Below, in pieces: positions 59,582-64,000 of a DNA stretch of 64,000 bases. Below the pieces are notes generated by a model. The model was not told where the DNA came from. It made no database searches and was given only the letters and a program-made list of their open reading frames with translations. Within the stretch, counting starts at the first letter, position 1. Each line of letters begins with the position of its first letter. The stretch is from Agarophyton chilense (lineage: Eukaryota > Rhodophyta > Florideophyceae > Gracilariales > Gracilariaceae), in NCBI GenBank assembly GCA_030374765.1, contig JARGXX010000088.1, positions 1,178,001 through 1,242,000 of the forward strand, in the 5' to 3' direction. The position numbers and the translations under genes are program-made.

Positions 59582-62500
59582 CAGTTGGCGAAAGACACAG
59601 GTCGAGTGACCTTCTGAGAACCTCTGAAAAAGCTTTTTGCAATTGGTTTGGCTCTTTGTCGTTCGACTGCGCTTCGTTTAATAGAGATCAGGTCATATCT
59701 ACTGTTGAACTAGTGAATCGTTCTGTGGTAGTAGCGTAGAAAAATACGCAGCAAATCAGGGGTGCCATTCCGCGCATAAGAAAGACATTCAAAATTATAT
59801 CTGCCTAATTTGAAGTGTTCTAGTCGACGTAAATAAGATAGGAAACGCAGCATTTCCACCAGATTTTATCTGATAGTTATTTCTCAACAGTGTTGGAACA
59901 ATACTAAAGAAGGCGATGGCTGAAAGATCTTTACGGGGAGTCGTTGGTTGTAGGTCTACTTCTTGTTAGCGGCTGCGGCTAGTCTGATGCTGGCTACAAG
60001 TGACAACGGATGGGTGGTAGGTTGACTTGGAGGGCGGCTCATGAGCATCTCGTATCTCAGGACCCTTTTGGTTGTGACGAAACACCTTTTGATGATGAGG
60101 AGCACTTTAATGCATGCCATGGTAAGTTATGTTTACTGGGTGGCACATCCAAAAAAAAGAGTCGACCAGGGGGTTTTGTTTGTTTGTCGCCGAGGTTTGT
60201 AGCAGAAGGAACGTACTCCAGCTTGATGTTGCGACGATGTAAGTGGTCGCGTATATCGTGATGTCGTATGTCGATGAGCTTGCAACGTTTAATGTCTCGT
60301 GTTTCTTTTCCAATCGCAACGACGGATTGATTGTCAACGAAGACTGGTGACGGCTGTTGTTTGATAAGTTGAAAGAATTGCATTGTGCGGCGTATGAAGC
60401 AGGTGCTTTAGATGGCTACTGTTTCTGCAATGTATTCCGCTTCAGCGGTGGATAGAGGTACGAAGGATTGTTGGCAGGAGAACCATTAGATTTGACCGCC
60501 TTGGATTGTGGGCACATTCCCTGCGATAAATTTCCTGTTTCTTTCATTAGTAGCGAAATATGCGTCCGTGTACGTCTTGAAAAAAAGATTCAAAGAGTCG
60601 AGCGATTTGCATTTGTGGTACAATATGCCGTGATGTGTTGTGCCTCGAACGTATCTCAGCACCTCATTGTGTAGGCTCTAGTGTCGCGTTGTAGTGTTAT
60701 GAGAGGCCTTTTGGAGGCGTAATACTGCAAAGGCGATGTCGGATTTGGTGCAGTTGGTGATCCATCGTTATATGCCGATTATTTTTTGGTAATGTTCTGT
60801 TTGATTTGGCGGGAGCGTATTGTTTTTGGTGGGTCTATTTAAATCGGAGTTGGATACCTACGGTGACTGGCGAGAATTGCATTCGGAGAGTTGTGCAAAC
60901 CCGAGCGCTTTTTCGATGTAGTTAGGTTGGCTGATATGCATTCCGTTTGATGTGCATGTAAATGTCCACCCGATGTATTTCGTGGGTTTTTTAATATGCC
61001 GAATGTTGTATTTCATGGCACAATTGGCGAAAAGTTCTTCTCTGTTAGCTTTGTGCGCTTTGGCTATGAGGTAATCGTCGCTGTATAGGCAAATTATTGT
61101 GATGTTGGATGGGGATTTTCGTTTGAAGAAAAAGCACAGACTGTCTGCATATTGGAAGTAGTTGATAGAGATGAGGCATTATACTGCTCATTCGAGGTAG
61201 TAGAAGAAACATGATGGGTTGCCGAAAAGATTGCAAAGTAGGTGACTTCCTGGGGCCGGGTGCTTAAATGATCCGTTGAAACGACGATGCTGTTTCACAT
61301 ATACCGATTTTTCATAGCGATAGAGTTCGTGGGGGTAAGCTGTTGTAATGTCGAAGTGTTCAACGTGCCGGTTAATGGTGGCTGGGATTGCAATGAAGAG
61401 ACGTACCGTTTCTTTTTGTGCCAGATGAGCTGATTTGTGATCCGGGTCAAAGTGTAGGCTGGGTTTCATGAGATCGCCGCGCACGAAGAGACGGACTTTG
61501 CGCTCTGTGATCCCGTCTTTGTGTTTTCTTTTATATAGATACTTCATTGAGAGCAGGATCAGTTTGCGGGGAATTCAGTTCTTTGGAAAACATTCTATGA
61601 AGCCCAGTTTGTCTAGTTTGTTTAGTTTTGCGCTATGAACAAAGCTCCATTGCTTTTCATCGGGATATCTGCGCCCTTGGGGTGGTGCGAGTGGCGTTTG
61701 TGTGTGTTGGTCAATATTAGAGGTGTCTGGCGAAGGACCGAATGCCTTTAAGGCCATGTCAGTCGTTCTAACGGGGTCTTGGTCTGGAAACTATGGTTTG
61801 AAGTCGATCCTCCAGATGTTGCGACACTCTTCGGTCCCGACGTTTTGAATCATGATTTAGGTGTTTCTTATACCTAACATATATCTTACCAAGATTCCGC
61901 GTGCGTCCAGCTTGTGTTGCGTGATAGGGTCTGTGAATAATGGGACCCTTCTTTTCTGGCCAAAAGCGAGCATGGTAGTAAAGGTAGGGGGTCGCGTATG
62001 CCAATGTGCGCATGGGATTTTGCGAGTGGTTTTGTGGAGGGTTCGGTTGTAGTTGGGAATGCCGTCACGACGAACGTCCTCCTATTAATGCAGGGGTAGA
62101 CTGTAGTGGTACAGGTTAGCGCGTTCTATGCGAGACAGAGTACCGATGACTGTTTCAGCCCGTGAGTTCTCTTGGAGGCTCTGGGCTGAGAAAGTTCGGA
62201 ATTCATTACCGCGACCAGTTAGTATGAATTGGATTATGTTTGATTTGAATTCCCATGCGTTGTGGGTTAGGATGATCAGTGGGGCTGATCCGAATTTGTT
62301 GCACATGAAATTGAATACCTTGCGCGTAAATTTGTACAGTTGGGTCCAGTAAGACGCGCAAAATGTAAGGAGAAACCTGGCGTGGATTTCAATGAACACC
62401 ACGAAGTATTTGTTATCGTTTATGGGAGTCAGTATGATGGGCCCGGAGATGTTGAAGGAGAGTGGCGTTCCCTTTGTGTGGGTGTAGTATTCTACTACTT

Positions 62501-64000
62501 CGGAGTTTTGATGGTTTCTTTGTCGCAAAGTCGCGTTTGGAACTCATTACTGAGTGGCCTGGTCAGTGCTAGGATAAGAAGCGATACACCGCGTAGGATG
62601 CCAGGAGGCAGGGTACATTGTTAGAACACGTGGTATCACGAGTGGAGTGGCTTGCAACGGCGTATGTAGTGGCGATTCACGTGGCTGGTTTTACTACCCT
62701 TTGTAGATGTAAGTCCATTAGGGACCGTACCCATACAGTGGTTTGGCTAAGTGGCTGACCACTGGGTATTATTTACGTATTATTTGGGCACTCACCCTGG
62801 TACACAGTATACAGTGTACCAGAGGTGAGCGCCGACTCCAAGTAGAGGAGACAACATGGGCATCATGACTATTCTGTTCCTCGCTTAGGATTCCTTAACC
62901 GGAGATCCGGACGAGCTATAATAGATAGTCAGCCCCCAACCACTTCACGAGCCGTCTCGTACGTACGTCCCATCAACGTTTTACAGTTGCACTGTTCACC
63001 CTCGCTGGCTAGTAGTGGCCTTACACCCCAATTCCAGCTCGCTGGTGTTGTAGCTCTACCACCCCTATTCCTTCGCCGCAAGCGACCCATGGGCAGTCCG
63101 AACGCTGTCATAGGTGTCTGCTCTCTTTGTTAGAGCGCATACTACAGTGGGTGTGATTGGTTTCTCAGTGTGGTTGCTTTAAGCATTTTCCATGGATGCG
63201 TCTTCTACATAAAGGAGAGGGTGGATGTCTTTAAAGGATTGGCGGGACATTGAGGAGACCGAATTTGGCCATTTTTTGAAGAGTGCGTAGGTATATGTGG
63301 TTTTAACGCAAGTGGCATTCGTGAGAAGTGGTTGGCACTGCGTCTTTTGGCCTAGCTTTGGGTCGGTTGGTGCTGGGTTGTGGAACGTCTTTTGGATTTT
63401 GTTGGGTGTGCTTTCCTGGTTAGAGTCTGAGATTGCGTGTGTGCATGTATGGTAGGTGCGATGGAGTTTTGGGCTCTCATATGTGGGAGGTATCAGTTTT
63501 TGTTGGTGTTGTTCGGCTTGCTTTCGCTTCATATTTGTTTCTTAAGGCGGTCGCGTTGAAGAAATACCCGCTGCCGGTCCGTTTTGAAAAGGCTGAGATG
63601 CGAGGAGTAGATGTTTCCACAATGTAGGCGTTTTAGGGTTGAACGCTAGTAGGCGGTACTCTCCCGAAAGGGCGTGAAAGGAAATTATCGTGCCGCTAAT
63701 ACGTTTTGATACTAACGCTGGGAGTGAAATATTGTTGTTGCTGTCAGTCTGCAGCATTAAAGTTCCCGACTTATTTATTGGAATAAGGGAAGCGTCAGCC
63801 TTTGTAGTATGGACGGGGCGAAGAAGTTTGGTGATGTTTGTTAGTGGCATGGATGTATGCGACGGATGCGCTGCGGGGTCGAAAATGAACTTACCTTCGT
63901 CTGCATTGGCGTCAGTGGGTGCGGATTGCGCTTTCTGTAAATATCAAAGTGCTTGTAAAAGTTGAGTGTTTATGTCGGCTTCATCATTGGTGTTGATAGG
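59582..64000 (-). mobile_element. heavily decayed Ty1/copia retrotransposon fossil, runs past the window end
   Basis: Reverse-strand pieces appear in copia order. A protease-to-integrase linker region lies at 63850-63542 (INKSGTLMLQTDSNNNISLPA). The integrase core is at 62528-62085 (FNISGPIILTPINDNKYFVVF). Reverse transcriptase parts are at 61757-61188 (VRLFVRGDLM, VEHFDITTAYP) with a LYSDDYLIA-like box near 61075. RNase H is at 60383-60057 (VFVDNQSVVAIGKETRD, DIRHHDIRDHLH, LEYVPSATNLGDKQTKP). Integrase before reverse transcriptase marks Ty1/copia. The coding parts carry many breaks, at least half a dozen. A non-coding segment at about 62615-63150 sits within it and may be an insertion. LTRs were not identified. 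Old. Confidence 0.82.

Noticed and set aside
1-64000. CRISPR array, prophage or bacterial operon
   Set aside because: No spaced repeats and no bacterial operon structure; gene content is plainly eukaryotic nuclear.

Overview
This window reads as nuclear DNA of a photosynthetic eukaryote, most likely a mesophilic red alga with a compact, intron-poor gene space interrupted by transposon-rich blocks (Chondrus-like or similar). That placement is inference. It rests on long uninterrupted eukaryotic ORFs (only the LOG gene shows a clear spliceosomal intron), a nuclear gene for a plastid-type sigma-70 factor, short intergenic spacers and large LTR elements.

Region 1 (1-4.5 kb) has no confident gene. 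It holds a decayed pogo/Tigger-type DDE transposase.

Region 2 (4.5-45 kb) is the host gene cluster. In order: a LOG-type cytokinin-activating phosphoribohydrolase (+), a zinc-finger/TRF4 non-canonical poly(A) polymerase (-), cytosolic threonyl-tRNA synthetase (+), a 627-aa orphan (-), a TCP11-like protein (-), the recombination helicase MCM8 (-), the histone acetyltransferase GCN5 (+), RNase P/MRP subunit POP1 (+), a PAP2 lipid phosphatase (+), a KEN-box nuclear orphan (-), a BED-finger protein (-), a PDH E2-like protein that lacks the catalytic His and resembles E3-binding protein/PDHX (+), a REV1-like BRCT-only protein (-), a twin CX9C (DUF3128/Emi1) protein (+), a plastid sigma factor (-), an ELL-type RNA polymerase II elongation factor (+) and an MRS2/CorA magnesium channel (+). 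These are mostly housekeeping information-processing and organelle genes with no operon logic. Several pairs are head-to-head or tail-to-tail with short spacers.

Region 3 (45-64 kb) is mobile DNA. A nearly whole Ty3/gypsy element (46163-57943) has LTRs of about 0.9 kb, gag, pol, a separate downstream chromodomain ORF and an unexplained antisense coding block before the 3' LTR. Next to it is a decayed Tc1/mariner transposon (58050-59581) with recognisable 21-bp terminal inverted repeats. After that comes a heavily decayed Ty1/copia fossil on the minus strand that runs to the window edge.

The most interesting items are the PDHX-like active-site loss, the BRCT-only REV1 relative, the zinc-finger/TRF4 architecture, the about 50-residue ThrRS insertion, the algal ELL factor and the antisense block of the gypsy element. 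All calls come from reading translated sequence by eye; no database search was run.
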